Below, piece by piece: positions 36,559-45,430 of a stretch of DNA of 64,000 nucleotides. The translations under genes were made by a program, and so were the position numbers. The stretch's first letter is position 1. Every line of letters starts with the position of its first letter. The notes beneath the pieces are model-generated. The model did not search any database, was not told the origin of the DNA, and worked only from the letters and a program-made list of their open reading frames with translations. This DNA comes from Roseburia zhanii (GTDB lineage: Bacteria > Bacillota > Clostridia > Lachnospirales > Lachnospiraceae): NCBI RefSeq assembly GCF_014287635.1, contig NZ_JACOPH010000008.1:62001-126000 (forward strand). Direction: 5' to 3'.

Positions 36559-36611
36559 CAACCTCTGAACTGATGTAAGAATAATTACTCGGTTTGGAGG
36601 TTGTTTTGTTC
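36559..36611 (+). terminator. terminator after the surface-protein cluster
   Basis: CAACCTC (36559-36565) pairs with GAGGTTG (36597-36603), extended inward by AAC/GTT and GA/TC, followed by TTTTGTT. Confidence 0.7.
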
Positions 36612-36631
36612 ACTTATGAATGCAAATCTTC

Positions 36632-36660
36632 TTGTCACACCAAAAAGTATTGATTATAAT
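36632..36660 (+). promoter_or_regulatory. sigma-A promoter for HAD-CPBP genes
   Basis: TTGTCA (36632-36637), 17 bp and TATAAT (36655-36660) stand 29 bp before the start codon. Confidence 0.75.
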
Positions 36661-36689
36661 AGTGGGCATAGAACTTATGGAGGCGCGAA

Positions 36690-37334
36690 ATGAAAAATAT
36701 ACTATTTGATCTGGATGGAACGATCATCAATTCCGAAGAAGGAATTACGAACTGCATCCGGTATGTACTTGATTTCTGGGGAATCAAGCAGCCGCCACAG
36801 CAGGAGCTGCTCTGTTTTATCGGACCACCTTTAAAGGAATCATTTCAGAAAAAATATGGATTTGATGAAGAAAAGGCAATACAGTCCGTAGTCAAATACA
36901 GAGAACGTTTTGACAGAGAAGGGATTTTTGAGTGTGAACTGTATGCAGGGGTTGCAGAACTGATTCAGGAGTTACATGGTAAAGGATATCACCTTGCAGT
37001 AGCTTCTTCCAAACCGGAAACAGCCTGTCAGCGAATCATAGAACATTTTCATTTGGAAACATATTTTGACGGGGTATACGGTGCTGCATTAGATGGAAGT
37101 ATCAGTACCAAAAAACAGGTTTTAGAGCATGTATTTAAAGAGAATGGCATGAAACGGGAAGATACGATACTGATCGGTGATACAAAGTTTGATGCGATCG
37201 GTGCAAAAGAGGCAGAGATCCCCTGCATCGGTGTCACCTATGGCTTTGGAACAGCAGAAGAATTAAAAAAAGCTGGAGCCGTTTTTATATGTGATTCGGC
37301 AAAGGAGGTGGCAGATTACATTGAAACTCTCTAA
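36690..37334 (+). CDS. HAD-family hydrolase, phosphoglycolate phosphatase-like
   Basis: This 214-residue haloacid dehalogenase phosphatase has motif I DLDGTI (nucleophile Asp and acid/base Asp), motif II AVASSKP, the Lys after STKKQVL, and motif IV ILIGDTKFDAIGAKEAEI. The cap is the small helical C1 type seen in Gph/PpaX and beta-phosphoglucomutase relatives. The substrate cannot be decided. GGAGG lies close to the ATG. Its 3' end overlaps the start of the CPBP gene by 14 bp. Confidence 0.88.
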   Translation: MKNILFDLDGTIINSEEGITNCIRYVLDFWGIKQPPQQELLCFIGPPLKESFQKKYGFDEEKAIQSVVKYRERFDREGIFECELYAGVAELIQELHGKGYHLAVASSKPETACQRIIEHFHLETYFDGVYGAALDGSISTKKQVLEHVFKENGMKREDTILIGDTKFDAIGAKEAEIPCIGVTYGFGTAEELKKAGAVFICDSAKEVADYIETL

Positions 37335-38118
37335 ATCAATGAGGATCTGGAATGTGATCTATCCGGTCGCTATTTATTTTGTCGTAACAGCAGTTACATT
37401 GTTTATGTTAGATTTTATACTTCCGGCAGATTTGAACAGTAAGCTGTTACGGCAGCTCATCACATCATTCGTATCAATTCCATTTTTATATTCGTTTTAT
37501 TATCCGGATCAGATGATGCGTGGAACAGTAGAGGGAAATCTGCCGTTTTGGAAACAGTGCAAAATGCTCTGTGCCGGTATCCGGATAAAACAGGTGGTAT
37601 GGATGTTTGTCATAGGCGGCTGTTTTGCGGTAGCATGGAACAATCTGCTTGGTATGGTAAAACTTGCCGAACACTCAGCTTCTTATCAGCAGGTAGAACA
37701 GACTTTTTATACCGGCAGACTTCCGCTTGAGATTCTTGCTCTGTGTATTGTGATTCCTTTTGTTGAAGAATTATTATACAGAGGGATCGTATATGGAAGG
37801 ATCAAGGATTCCTTTGGTGTGAAGGCAGCAGTGATCGGTTCAGCAGTGATCTTTGGTGCGGTACACATGAATCTGGTGCAGTTTGTCTATGCAGCAGTAT
37901 TTGGACTGCTATTGGCATGGTTTGTGGAAAGATCAGGCAATATCGCCGGAGCAGTGGCAGCACATATGGCAGCCAATCTTACCTCTGTACTGCGTGCAGA
38001 AACGAATGTGTTTGCAGGAATGGACAATCATATGGTAATCTGGATCGTAGTTACAGTACTGATGCTTTTTATCACAGGAATCGGGGTATGGAAAGTGAAT
38101 ACCATAAATGTGAAGTAA
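37321..38118 (+). CDS. CPBP-family intramembrane metalloprotease
   Basis: This integral membrane protein has about seven or eight hydrophobic helices. The CAAX-protease/bacteriocin-processing motifs are present: EELLYRGIVYGR (Glu-Glu and Arg), then the His-containing FGAVHMNLVQFVYA and a downstream AHMAANLT. Members act in self-immunity to bacteriocins or in unknown processing. I chose TTG 37321, 12 bp after GGAGG; ATG 37339 is an alternative, and a GTG at 37291 lies before the ribosome binding site. It probably shares a transcript with the HAD gene. Confidence 0.85.
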   Translation: MKLSKSMRIWNVIYPVAIYFVVTAVTLFMLDFILPADLNSKLLRQLITSFVSIPFLYSFYYPDQMMRGTVEGNLPFWKQCKMLCAGIRIKQVVWMFVIGGCFAVAWNNLLGMVKLAEHSASYQQVEQTFYTGRLPLEILALCIVIPFVEELLYRGIVYGRIKDSFGVKAAVIGSAVIFGAVHMNLVQFVYAAVFGLLLAWFVERSGNIAGAVAAHMAANLTSVLRAETNVFAGMDNHMVIWIVVTVLMLFITGIGVWKVNTINVK

Positions 38119-38168
38119 AAGGTATATAGTATGAAAGTGGAAGTTTGTTTTGAGAAGGTGAATGTAGT

Positions 38169-38501
38169 ATGAAGGATAAGAGGGATATTATTTTGGAGTT
38201 TTCAGGGCAAGTGCAAAGAATCTTAGGTGATAGTCTGACAAAAGTTATTTTATATGGTTCTTTTGCCCGCGGAGATTATACAGATAATTCAGATATTGAT
38301 ATAATGATTTTAACCACACTTAGTGATGAAGAAATAGAAAAAGTTGAAGATACTATATTCAATGTGGCTTTTGAATTTCAAATGGAATATTTTGTGGATA
38401 TAAGCGTTGTAATAAAGAACGAAGAACAATTTAATTACTGGCTGGGGGCATTGCCTTTTTATGATAATGTGAAAAAGGAGGGAATTGTACTGAATGGATA
38501 A
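38169..38501 (+). CDS. mntA: MNT-family nucleotidyltransferase (MntA-type antitoxin)
   Basis: This 110-residue minimal nucleotidyltransferase has the signature YGSFARGDYTDNSDIDIMI: Gly30-Ser31, Ala-Arg-Gly, and the metal-binding Asp42 and Asp44. In MNT/HEPN toxin-antitoxin pairs, MntA silences the HEPN toxin HepT by adding AMP to its active-site Tyr. The gene overlaps the start of a hepT remnant by 8 bp, the classical arrangement. Because the toxin is destroyed, the antitoxin appears orphaned though its own frame and catalytic residues are intact. Confidence 0.85.
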   Translation: MKDKRDIILEFSGQVQRILGDSLTKVILYGSFARGDYTDNSDIDIMILTTLSDEEIEKVEDTIFNVAFEFQMEYFVDISVVIKNEEQFNYWLGALPFYDNVKKEGIVLNG

Positions 38502-38662
38502 TCGACAAGTGGATCTGTGCAAATATCGTATTCAAGAATCCAAAGACACATTAAAGGTTGCGGAAAATTGTTTAAGGGATACTTTCTACAAGGATGCAAT
38601 CAATCGCTCGTATGGTTTTAAATGAGATACAGGATTATCTCAGCCAACAAAAAATAGAATAA
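38494..38662 (+). pseudogene. hepT: hepT (HEPN toxin) remnant with internal deletion
   Basis: The ATG at 38494 opens a frame reading MDNRQVDLCKYRIQESKDTL and on to DAINRSYG, the normal N-terminus of a HEPN protein, but it stops after 43 residues at 38625. In the next frame, VLNEIQDYLSQQKIE and a stop at 38662 look like a HEPN C-terminal end. A deletion near 38613-38620 has thus removed the middle, including the R-x4-6-H catalytic motif, and shifted the frame. Usual length is 110-140 residues. Confidence 0.75.
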
Positions 38663-38712
38663 GTCACTGAATGAATTGGTCGTAGTTGACACACAATTCA
38701 GACACAATTTAC

Positions 38713-38742
38713 AAAACAGGTGCATATTGCACCTGTTTTTTT
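38713..38742 (+). terminator. strong intrinsic terminator after mntA-hepT
   Basis: AAAACAGGTGCA and TGCACCTGTTTT pair with a 3-nt loop, followed by a T-run. Confidence 0.9.
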
Positions 38743-38818
38743 AAAAACTTTTTAAAAATTATCAATTATAATTGTTTCTATAACGATCAAACAAAACAAA
38801 AATTCGCATATATTATCA

Positions 38819-38856
38819 GATAATACGAAATAAAAGTTATGAAAAGTCGTATTATC
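38819..38856. promoter_or_regulatory. inverted repeat upstream of gltB
   Basis: GATAATACG (38819-38827) and CGTATTATC (38848-38856) are perfect 9-bp arms 20 bp apart. The nested words TATTATCAGA and AAAGTTAT each also recur as direct repeats. It lies upstream of the predicted gltB promoter, where an activator such as a LysR protein would bind. Confidence 0.45.
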
Positions 38857-38879
38857 AGACAACAAGAAGAAAAAAGTTA

Positions 38880-38908
38880 TTTACATGAGAGAAAAAATCA
38901 TGTATCAT
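38880..38908 (+). promoter_or_regulatory. candidate gltB promoter
   Basis: TTTACA (38880-38885), 17 bp and TATCAT (38903-38908) lie 37 bp before the gltB start. Both hexamers depart from consensus, compatible with activation. Confidence 0.45.
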
Positions 38909-38945
38909 TTTTTGTAGAAAAAGCATGAAGGAAAGGGATGAAGCT

Positions 38946-41900
38946 ATGAAACAGCAGAATGAAAGTAATGCAACAGCACAGGGTATGTATGATCCACGGT
39001 TTGAACATGATAACTGCGGTATCGGTGCAGTCGTCAATATCAAAGGTATCAAAACACATGATACAGTTGCGAATGCATTAAAAATCGTAGAGAACTTAAA
39101 ACACAGAGCTGGTAAAGATGCAGAAGGAAAGACAGGTGATGGTGTCGGTATTCTTTTGCAGATTTCACATAAATTCTTCTCTAAAGCAGTAAAACCTCTT
39201 GGAATCGAACTTGGAGAGGAAAGAGATTACGGAATCGGAATGTTCTTCTTTCCGCAGGATGAACTGAAACGGAATCAGGCAAAGAAGATGTTTGAAGTCA
39301 TCGTGAAAAAGGAAGGCATGGAATTTTTAGGCTGGAGAGAGGTTCCGACAGATCCGACAAAACTTGGACAAAAAGCAGTTGACTGTATGCCATATATCAT
39401 GCAGGGATTTGTAAAAAGACCGGAAAATGTAGCAAAAGGAATCGATTTTGACCGGAAACTCTATGTAGCAAGACGTGTCTTTGAACAGTCAAATGATGAT
39501 ACATATGTCGTTTCTTTTTCAAGCAGAACGATCGTCTACAAAGGAATGTTCTTAGTAGAACAGTTACGTCTGTTCTTTGCAGATTTACAGGATAAAGATT
39601 ATGAATCTGCGATCGCAACTGTACATTCCCGTTTCTCAACGAATACAAATCCAAGCTGGGAACGTGCACATCCAAACCGTTTTATCGTACATAACGGTGA
39701 GATCAATACCATCAAAGGTAATGCAGATAAGATGCTTGCCCGCGAGGAAACCATGGAATCAGAACATTTAAAAGGAGAACTCCAGAAAGTCCTTCCGGTT
39801 ATCAATAGTGAAGGTTCTGACTCCGCTATGTTAGATAATACATTAGAGTTCTTAGTGATGAGTGGTATGGATCTTCCACTTGCTGTTATGATCATGATCC
39901 CGGAACCATGGGCAAACAATGCGGCAATGCCACAGAAGAAAAAAGATTTCTATCAGTATTACGCAACGATGATGGAGCCATGGGATGGTCCTGCATCGAT
40001 CCTGTTTTCTGATGGAGATGTGATGGGTGCGATCCTTGACCGTAACGGTCTGCGTCCTTCAAGATATTATGTGACGGACGATGATTATCTGATCCTTTCT
40101 TCTGAGGTTGGCGTTTTAGATATTGATCCGACGAAGATCGTTGCAAAAGAAAGACTTCGTCCGGGCAAAATGCTCTTAGTAGATACCAGGCAGGGACGCA
40201 TCATTGATGATGAAGAATTAAAAGAAACGTATGCCGGCAAACAGCCGTATGGTGAATGGTTAGACCGGAATCTGATCTGCCTTGAAAACTTAAAGATCCC
40301 GAACGAACGTGTACCGGAATATTCCAAAGAAGAACGCCAGAGAATGCAGAAAGCGTTCGGTTATACTTATGAGTCTTTAAAAGATGCAATCCTTCCGATG
40401 GCAAAAAATGGAGGCGAGGGTACTTCGGCAATGGGTATTGATACACCGCTTGCAGCATTAGCAGGTGACCATCAGCCGTTGTTCAACTACTTTAAACAGT
40501 TGTTTGCGCAGGTAACAAACCCGCCAATCGATTCTATCCGTGAGAAAGTCGTTACTTCCACAACGGTTTATATCGGAGAAGACGGTAACTTATTAGAGGA
40601 AAAAGCAATCAACTGTCAGGTATTAAAGGTAAACAACCCGATCCTTACAAATACCGATATTATGAAGATTAAATCCATGAATGTAGAAGGATTTAAAGTA
40701 GCAGTTCTTCCTATTATATATTACAAAAATACAAGCCTTGAAAAAGCGGTCGATCATCTGTTTGTAGAAGCAGACAGAGCATACAGAGATGGAGCAAATA
40801 TCCTGATCCTTTCTGACCGTGGTGTCGATGAGAACCATGTACCGATCCCGTCACTGCTTGCGGTATCCGGTTTACAGCAGCATTTAGTAAAGACGAAAAA
40901 GAGAACAGCAGTTGCCATGATCCTTGAATCCGGAGAACCAAGAGAAGTACATCATTTTGCGACATTGTTAGGATATGGAGCCTGTGCGATCAACCCATAT
41001 CTTGCACAGGATACTGTAAAACAGCTGATTGATGAACATATGTTAGACAAAGATTATTATGCTGCGATCCATGATTACAATCAGGCGATCATCAATGGTA
41101 TTGTCAAGATTGCATCAAAGATGGGTATTTCTACCATTCAGTCTTATCAGGGTTCTAAGATCTTTGAAGCAATCGGAATTGATAAAGATGTGATCGATAA
41201 ATATTTTACAGATACAGTCAGCCGTATCGGTGGTATTAACTTAAATGATATTGCAGAAGATGTCGATGCACTTCATTCCTTAGCATATGATCCATTAGGA
41301 TTAGAAACAGACCTGACCTTAGACAGCAGGGGCCGTCATAAGATGAGAAGCGGTGCGGATTCCCATTTGTATAATCCTGCAACGATCCATCTTTTACAGG
41401 AATCTACCAAACGTGGAGATTACAGCCTGTTTAAGCAGTATACGCAGTTAGTCAATGCAGAAGAAAAAGATGCAAATATCCGCGGACTGATGGATTTCAA
41501 TTATCCGAAAAAAGGTGTTCCGATCGAAGAAGTAGAAAGTGTGGATTCGATCGTTACAAGATTTAAGACAGGTGCAATGTCTTACGGTTCTATTTCACAG
41601 GAAGCACATGAAACATTAGCGATCGCTATGAACCGTCTGCATGGAAAATCCAACTCCGGTGAAGGTGGAGAAGATGCAGAACGTATGGATAGTAAAAACA
41701 GCAGGGTAAACCGCTGTTCAGCGATCAAACAGGTTGCATCCGGACGATTTGGTGTTACCAGCCGTTACTTAGTCAGTGCCGATGAGATCCAGATCAAGAT
41801 GGCACAGGGTGCAAAACCGGGTGAGGGTGGACATCTTCCTGGTAAAAAAGTATATCCGTGGATTGCAAAGACAAGACTTTCCACACCGGGCGTATCTTTG

Positions 41901-43496
41901 ATCTCACCGCCGCCACACCATGATATCTATTCCATCGAGGATTTAGAGCAGTTGATCTATGACCTTAAGAATGCAAACCGCAATGCTAGGATCACTGTAA
42001 AATTAGTATCCGAAGCAGGTGTCGGAACAGTCGCAGCAGGTGTTGCAAAAGCAGGAGCACAGGTTGTTTTGATCTCCGGTTATGATGGTGGTACGGGTGC
42101 AGCACCAAAGAGTTCCATTCACAATGCAGGTCTGCCATGGGAGTTAGGACTTGCAGAAACACATCAGACACTGATCATGAATGGACTCCGTAATAAAGTC
42201 CGTATCGAAACCGACGGCAAGCTGATGAGTGGTCGTGATGTTGCTGTTGCAGCACTGCTTGGGGCAGAAGAATTTGGTTTTGCAACTGCACCGTTAGTAA
42301 CTTTAGGATGTGTAATGATGCGTGTCTGCAACTTAGATACCTGTCCGGCAGGAATCGCAACACAGAATCCGGAACTTAGAAAACGTTTTGCAGGAAAACC
42401 GGAATATGTAGAGAACTTCATGCGCTTTATCGCAGAAGAATTAAGAGAATATATGGCAAAATTAGGCTGCCATACTTTAGATGAAATGGTAGGACGCAGC
42501 GATCTCTTAAAGGTAAGAGAAGATTTGACCGGCAGAGAAAAAGAATTAGATCTTTCTAAGATCTTAAATAACCCATTTGCAGGTCCTAAGGAAAAAGTAA
42601 CTTTTGATCCAAAACATGTCTATGACTTTAAATTAGACAAGACAAAAGATGTGACCGTTCTCTTAAAACAGTTAAAAGATGCACTTGCAAGCGGACAGAA
42701 ACGCAGCATCAATGTAGATGTCACAAATACAGACCGTTCGTTTGGTACGATCTTTGGTTCAGAGATCACAAAACAGTACGGTGACAGCTTAGAAGAAGAC
42801 AGCTTCGTTGTAAAATGTAATGGAGCCGGCGGACAGAGCTTTGGTGCATTTATCCCGAAAGGACTGACATTAGAGCTTGTAGGTGATTCGAATGACTACT
42901 TTGGAAAAGGACTTTCCGGTGGAAAATTAGTTGTCTATGCACCAACCGGTGTGAAGTTTAAGACAGAAGACAATATCATTATCGGTAACGTTGCATTATA
43001 CGGTGCGACAAGCGGTAAAGCATTTATCAGTGGTGTCGCAGGCGAGCGTTTCTGTGTCCGTAACTCCGGTGCAACAGCCGTTGTAGAAGGTGTTGGCGAT
43101 CATGGCTGTGAATATATGACAGGCGGTCGTGTTGTAGTCTTAGGTAAGACTGGAAAGAACTTTGCAGCAGGTATGAGCGGCGGTATCGCTTATGTATTAG
43201 ATGAAGATAACGATCTGTATACAAAGATGAACAAAGAAATGGTATTTTCCGAAGAAGTGTCAAACAAATATGACGTTATGGAATTAAAAGAGATGATCAA
43301 AGAACATGTTGCTTTTACAAATTCCGAAAAAGGAAAAGAGGTATTAGATAATTTCAGCGAATATCTGCCGAAATTTAAGAAGATCATCCCATATGATTAT
43401 AACCGCATGATGATGGCGATCGTCCAGATGGAAGAAAAAGGTCTTTCCTCAGAGCAGGCACAGATTGAAGCATTTTATGCAAATACAAGGAATTAA
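38946..43496 (+). CDS. gltB: glutamate synthase large subunit
   Basis: GltB makes glutamate from 2-oxoglutarate and glutamine-derived ammonia. The N-terminal glutaminase nucleophile is Cys24 in FEHDNCGIGAVV, exposed when the short propeptide is removed. The FMN/synthase domain follows (GAMSYGSISQEAHETL; the Cys cluster CVMMRVCNLDTCPAG for the 3Fe-4S centre). The GltB C-terminal beta-helix, with Gly-rich SGGKLVVYAPTG repeats, ends it. 1516 residues is normal. I take ATG 38946, 7 bp after AGGGA, instead of ATG 38925. gltD follows after 14 bp. Codon use indicates high expression. Confidence 0.96.
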   Translation: MKQQNESNATAQGMYDPRFEHDNCGIGAVVNIKGIKTHDTVANALKIVENLKHRAGKDAEGKTGDGVGILLQISHKFFSKAVKPLGIELGEERDYGIGMFFFPQDELKRNQAKKMFEVIVKKEGMEFLGWREVPTDPTKLGQKAVDCMPYIMQGFVKRPENVAKGIDFDRKLYVARRVFEQSNDDTYVVSFSSRTIVYKGMFLVEQLRLFFADLQDKDYESAIATVHSRFSTNTNPSWERAHPNRFIVHNGEINTIKGNADKMLAREETMESEHLKGELQKVLPVINSEGSDSAMLDNTLEFLVMSGMDLPLAVMIMIPEPWANNAAMPQKKKDFYQYYATMMEPWDGPASILFSDGDVMGAILDRNGLRPSRYYVTDDDYLILSSEVGVLDIDPTKIVAKERLRPGKMLLVDTRQGRIIDDEELKETYAGKQPYGEWLDRNLICLENLKIPNERVPEYSKEERQRMQKAFGYTYESLKDAILPMAKNGGEGTSAMGIDTPLAALAGDHQPLFNYFKQLFAQVTNPPIDSIREKVVTSTTVYIGEDGNLLEEKAINCQVLKVNNPILTNTDIMKIKSMNVEGFKVAVLPIIYYKNTSLEKAVDHLFVEADRAYRDGANILILSDRGVDENHVPIPSLLAVSGLQQHLVKTKKRTAVAMILESGEPREVHHFATLLGYGACAINPYLAQDTVKQLIDEHMLDKDYYAAIHDYNQAIINGIVKIASKMGISTIQSYQGSKIFEAIGIDKDVIDKYFTDTVSRIGGINLNDIAEDVDALHSLAYDPLGLETDLTLDSRGRHKMRSGADSHLYNPATIHLLQESTKRGDYSLFKQYTQLVNAEEKDANIRGLMDFNYPKKGVPIEEVESVDSIVTRFKTGAMSYGSISQEAHETLAIAMNRLHGKSNSGEGGEDAERMDSKNSRVNRCSAIKQVASGRFGVTSRYLVSADEIQIKMAQGAKPGEGGHLPGKKVYPWIAKTRLSTPGVSLISPPPHHDIYSIEDLEQLIYDLKNANRNARITVKLVSEAGVGTVAAGVAKAGAQVVLISGYDGGTGAAPKSSIHNAGLPWELGLAETHQTLIMNGLRNKVRIETDGKLMSGRDVAVAALLGAEEFGFATAPLVTLGCVMMRVCNLDTCPAGIATQNPELRKRFAGKPEYVENFMRFIAEELREYMAKLGCHTLDEMVGRSDLLKVREDLTGREKELDLSKILNNPFAGPKEKVTFDPKHVYDFKLDKTKDVTVLLKQLKDALASGQKRSINVDVTNTDRSFGTIFGSEITKQYGDSLEEDSFVVKCNGAGGQSFGAFIPKGLTLELVGDSNDYFGKGLSGGKLVVYAPTGVKFKTEDNIIIGNVALYGATSGKAFISGVAGERFCVRNSGATAVVEGVGDHGCEYMTGGRVVVLGKTGKNFAAGMSGGIAYVLDEDNDLYTKMNKEMVFSEEVSNKYDVMELKEMIKEHVAFTNSEKGKEVLDNFSEYLPKFKKIIPYDYNRMMMAIVQMEEKGLSSEQAQIEAFYANTRN

Positions 43497-43510
43497 GGAG
43501 GGGACGCAAG

Positions 43511-45004
43511 ATGGGAAAACCAACAGGATTTATGGAGTATGAGAGAAAAACAGCAGCAGCGGTGAGTCCAAAGGAGCGTATTAAGGATTTTTGCGAATTT
43601 CACACCCCTCTTTCACAGGAAGAACAGAGAAAACAAGCTGCAAGATGTATGAACTGTGGCGTGCCGTTCTGTCAGGCAGGAATGAATATCATGGGTATGA
43701 CAAGCGGCTGTCCGCTTCACAACTTAGTACCGGAATGGAATGATCTGGTATACACCGGCAATTTAGAGCAGGCATATAACCGTCTGAAAAAGACGAATAA
43801 CTTCCCGGAGTTTACATCGAGAGTGTGTCCGGCATTATGTGAAGCAGCATGTACCTGTGGTCACTATGGAGATCCTGTTTCTGTAAAAGGAAACGAATAT
43901 GGCATTATTGAAAATGCCTATGAAGAAGGATATGCCGATCCAAAACCGCCAAGAGTGCGTACCGGAAAGCAGGTAGCAGTGATCGGCAGCGGTCCTGCCG
44001 GACTTGCGGCAGCCGACCAGCTTAACAAACGTGGACATAAAGTGACTGTATATGAACGTGATGACAGAGTCGGCGGACTTCTGATGTACGGTATTCCGAA
44101 TATGAAGTTAGAAAAACATATCATCGACCGTAAGATCAATGTGATGAAAGAAGAAGGCGTTGAATTTGTCACAGGTGCAAACGTTGGTAAGGATGTCAAA
44201 GCAGCAAAGATCATCAAAGATTATGATGCAGTTATTTTAGCCTGTGGTGCAAAGAATCCAAGAGATATCAAAGCCGAAGGCAGAGATGCAAAAGGAATCT
44301 ATTTTGCAGTAGATTTCTTGGCAGCAACCACAAAAAGCCTGTTAGATTCTGGTTTAAAAGACAATAAATATATTTCTGCAAAAGGTAAAAAAGTCGTGAT
44401 CATTGGTGGTGGTGATACCGGAAATGACTGTGTCGGTACCTGTATCCGTCATGGAGCCGTTTCTGTGACACAGCTTGAGATGATGCCGAAGGCACCGGAT
44501 GAGAGAGCAGAGAACAATCCATGGCCGGAATGGCCGAAAGTCTGCAAAACAGATTATGGCCAGGAAGAAGCAATCGCTATGTTTGGCAGAGACCCTAGAA
44601 TCTATCAGACAACGGTAAAAGAGTTTGTCAAAGACAAAAACGGAAATGTCACAGCAGTAAAGACGGTAAAATTAGAGAGCCAGAAAGATGAAAAGACCGG
44701 ACGGATGATGATGGTTGAAGTGCCGGGTTCAGAAGGTAAATTAGATGCAGACCTTGTACTGATCGCAGCAGGTTTCCTTGGCACGCAGAAATATGTGGCA
44801 GATGCATTTGGTGTGCAGTTGAATGAAAGAACCAATGTAGCTACAGAAGCCGGAAAATATGCAACAAATGTCAAAAAAGTATTTACGGCAGGAGATATGC
44901 ACAGAGGACAGTCTTTAGTTGTCTGGGCGATCCGTGAAGGCAGGGAAGTGGCAAGGGAAGTGGACGAAAATCTTTTGGGATATTCAGGACTTTCTGTACA
45001 GTAA
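43511..45004 (+). CDS. gltD: glutamate synthase small subunit
   Basis: GltD passes electrons from NAD(P)H through FAD and [4Fe-4S] clusters to GltB. N-terminal Cys motifs (RCMNCGVPFC, then VCPALCEAACTCG) bind the clusters. VIGSGPAGLAAADQL is the FAD dinucleotide fold, and VIIGGGDTGNDCVGT the NAD(P)H site. The end FTAGDMHRGQSLVVWAIREGR is conserved. 497 residues is typical. GGAGGGGACG precedes the ATG. Confidence 0.96.
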   Translation: MGKPTGFMEYERKTAAAVSPKERIKDFCEFHTPLSQEEQRKQAARCMNCGVPFCQAGMNIMGMTSGCPLHNLVPEWNDLVYTGNLEQAYNRLKKTNNFPEFTSRVCPALCEAACTCGHYGDPVSVKGNEYGIIENAYEEGYADPKPPRVRTGKQVAVIGSGPAGLAAADQLNKRGHKVTVYERDDRVGGLLMYGIPNMKLEKHIIDRKINVMKEEGVEFVTGANVGKDVKAAKIIKDYDAVILACGAKNPRDIKAEGRDAKGIYFAVDFLAATTKSLLDSGLKDNKYISAKGKKVVIIGGGDTGNDCVGTCIRHGAVSVTQLEMMPKAPDERAENNPWPEWPKVCKTDYGQEEAIAMFGRDPRIYQTTVKEFVKDKNGNVTAVKTVKLESQKDEKTGRMMMVEVPGSEGKLDADLVLIAAGFLGTQKYVADAFGVQLNERTNVATEAGKYATNVKKVFTAGDMHRGQSLVVWAIREGREVAREVDENLLGYSGLSVQ

Positions 45005-45016
45005 AACGGTTCACTC

Positions 45017-45046
45017 TTGCAAAAACCTCTTAAATAGTGTTATGAT
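45017..45046 (+). promoter_or_regulatory. sigma-A promoter for the small membrane protein
   Basis: TTGCAA (45017-45022), 18 bp and TATGAT (45041-45046). Confidence 0.5.
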
Positions 45047-45091
45047 ACTCTTGTCAATGAGTGAGAGAGTTGTGAGAAGGAGTATCGGGAG

Positions 45092-45352
45092 ATGAGTCGG
45101 AATATAAAATTTTGTCTGGCAATTGTCATATATCTGATCGGTTTAGCAGTTTCTGTCTATGTAGGTGGATGGGTAATGCTGATACAGCCGATCCGGGGAA
45201 CGATAACAGCATATACGCTGGGTACATTGACATTGCGGCAGCTTGTGATCAATGTGATCAAATGCATATCTTCACTGACAGTTGCAGGACTGATCTGGTG
45301 TATTGGATATATAGCAAGTAATCATGTGTATGACAGTCGTGATGAAGAATAG
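45092..45352 (+). CDS. small two-span membrane protein, unknown function
   Basis: The 86-residue product has two hydrophobic stretches (about 7-30 and 55-77) joined by a loop GTITAYTLGTLTLRQL, and a short acidic tail DSRDEE. I do not recognise the family. AGGAG stands 10 bp before the ATG and a predicted promoter lies upstream, with a strong terminator just after, so it appears to be a real single-gene unit between gltD and a HAD phosphatase. Confidence 0.65.
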   Translation: MSRNIKFCLAIVIYLIGLAVSVYVGGWVMLIQPIRGTITAYTLGTLTLRQLVINVIKCISSLTVAGLIWCIGYIASNHVYDSRDEE

Positions 45353-45353
45353 A

Positions 45354-45395
45354 AAACGGTGCGGATTTGAATATTCAGATTCGCACCATTTTATC
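45354..45395 (+). terminator. terminator after the small membrane protein
   Basis: GGTGCGGATTTGAATATTCAGATTCGCACC folds back on itself as a long hairpin (paired arms GGTGCG/CGCACC and TGAATATTCA core), followed by ATTTTATC. Confidence 0.75.
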
Positions 45396-45430
45396 GTATT
45401 ACGGAATATTCAGATAAAAGGAGATCTTAA

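Noticed and set aside
36551..38690. Insertion-sequence remnant suggested by GTTGACACA-like words near 36560 and 38686
   Set aside because: Only about nine shared bases, no transposase fragment and no terminal repeat; chance similarity is likely.
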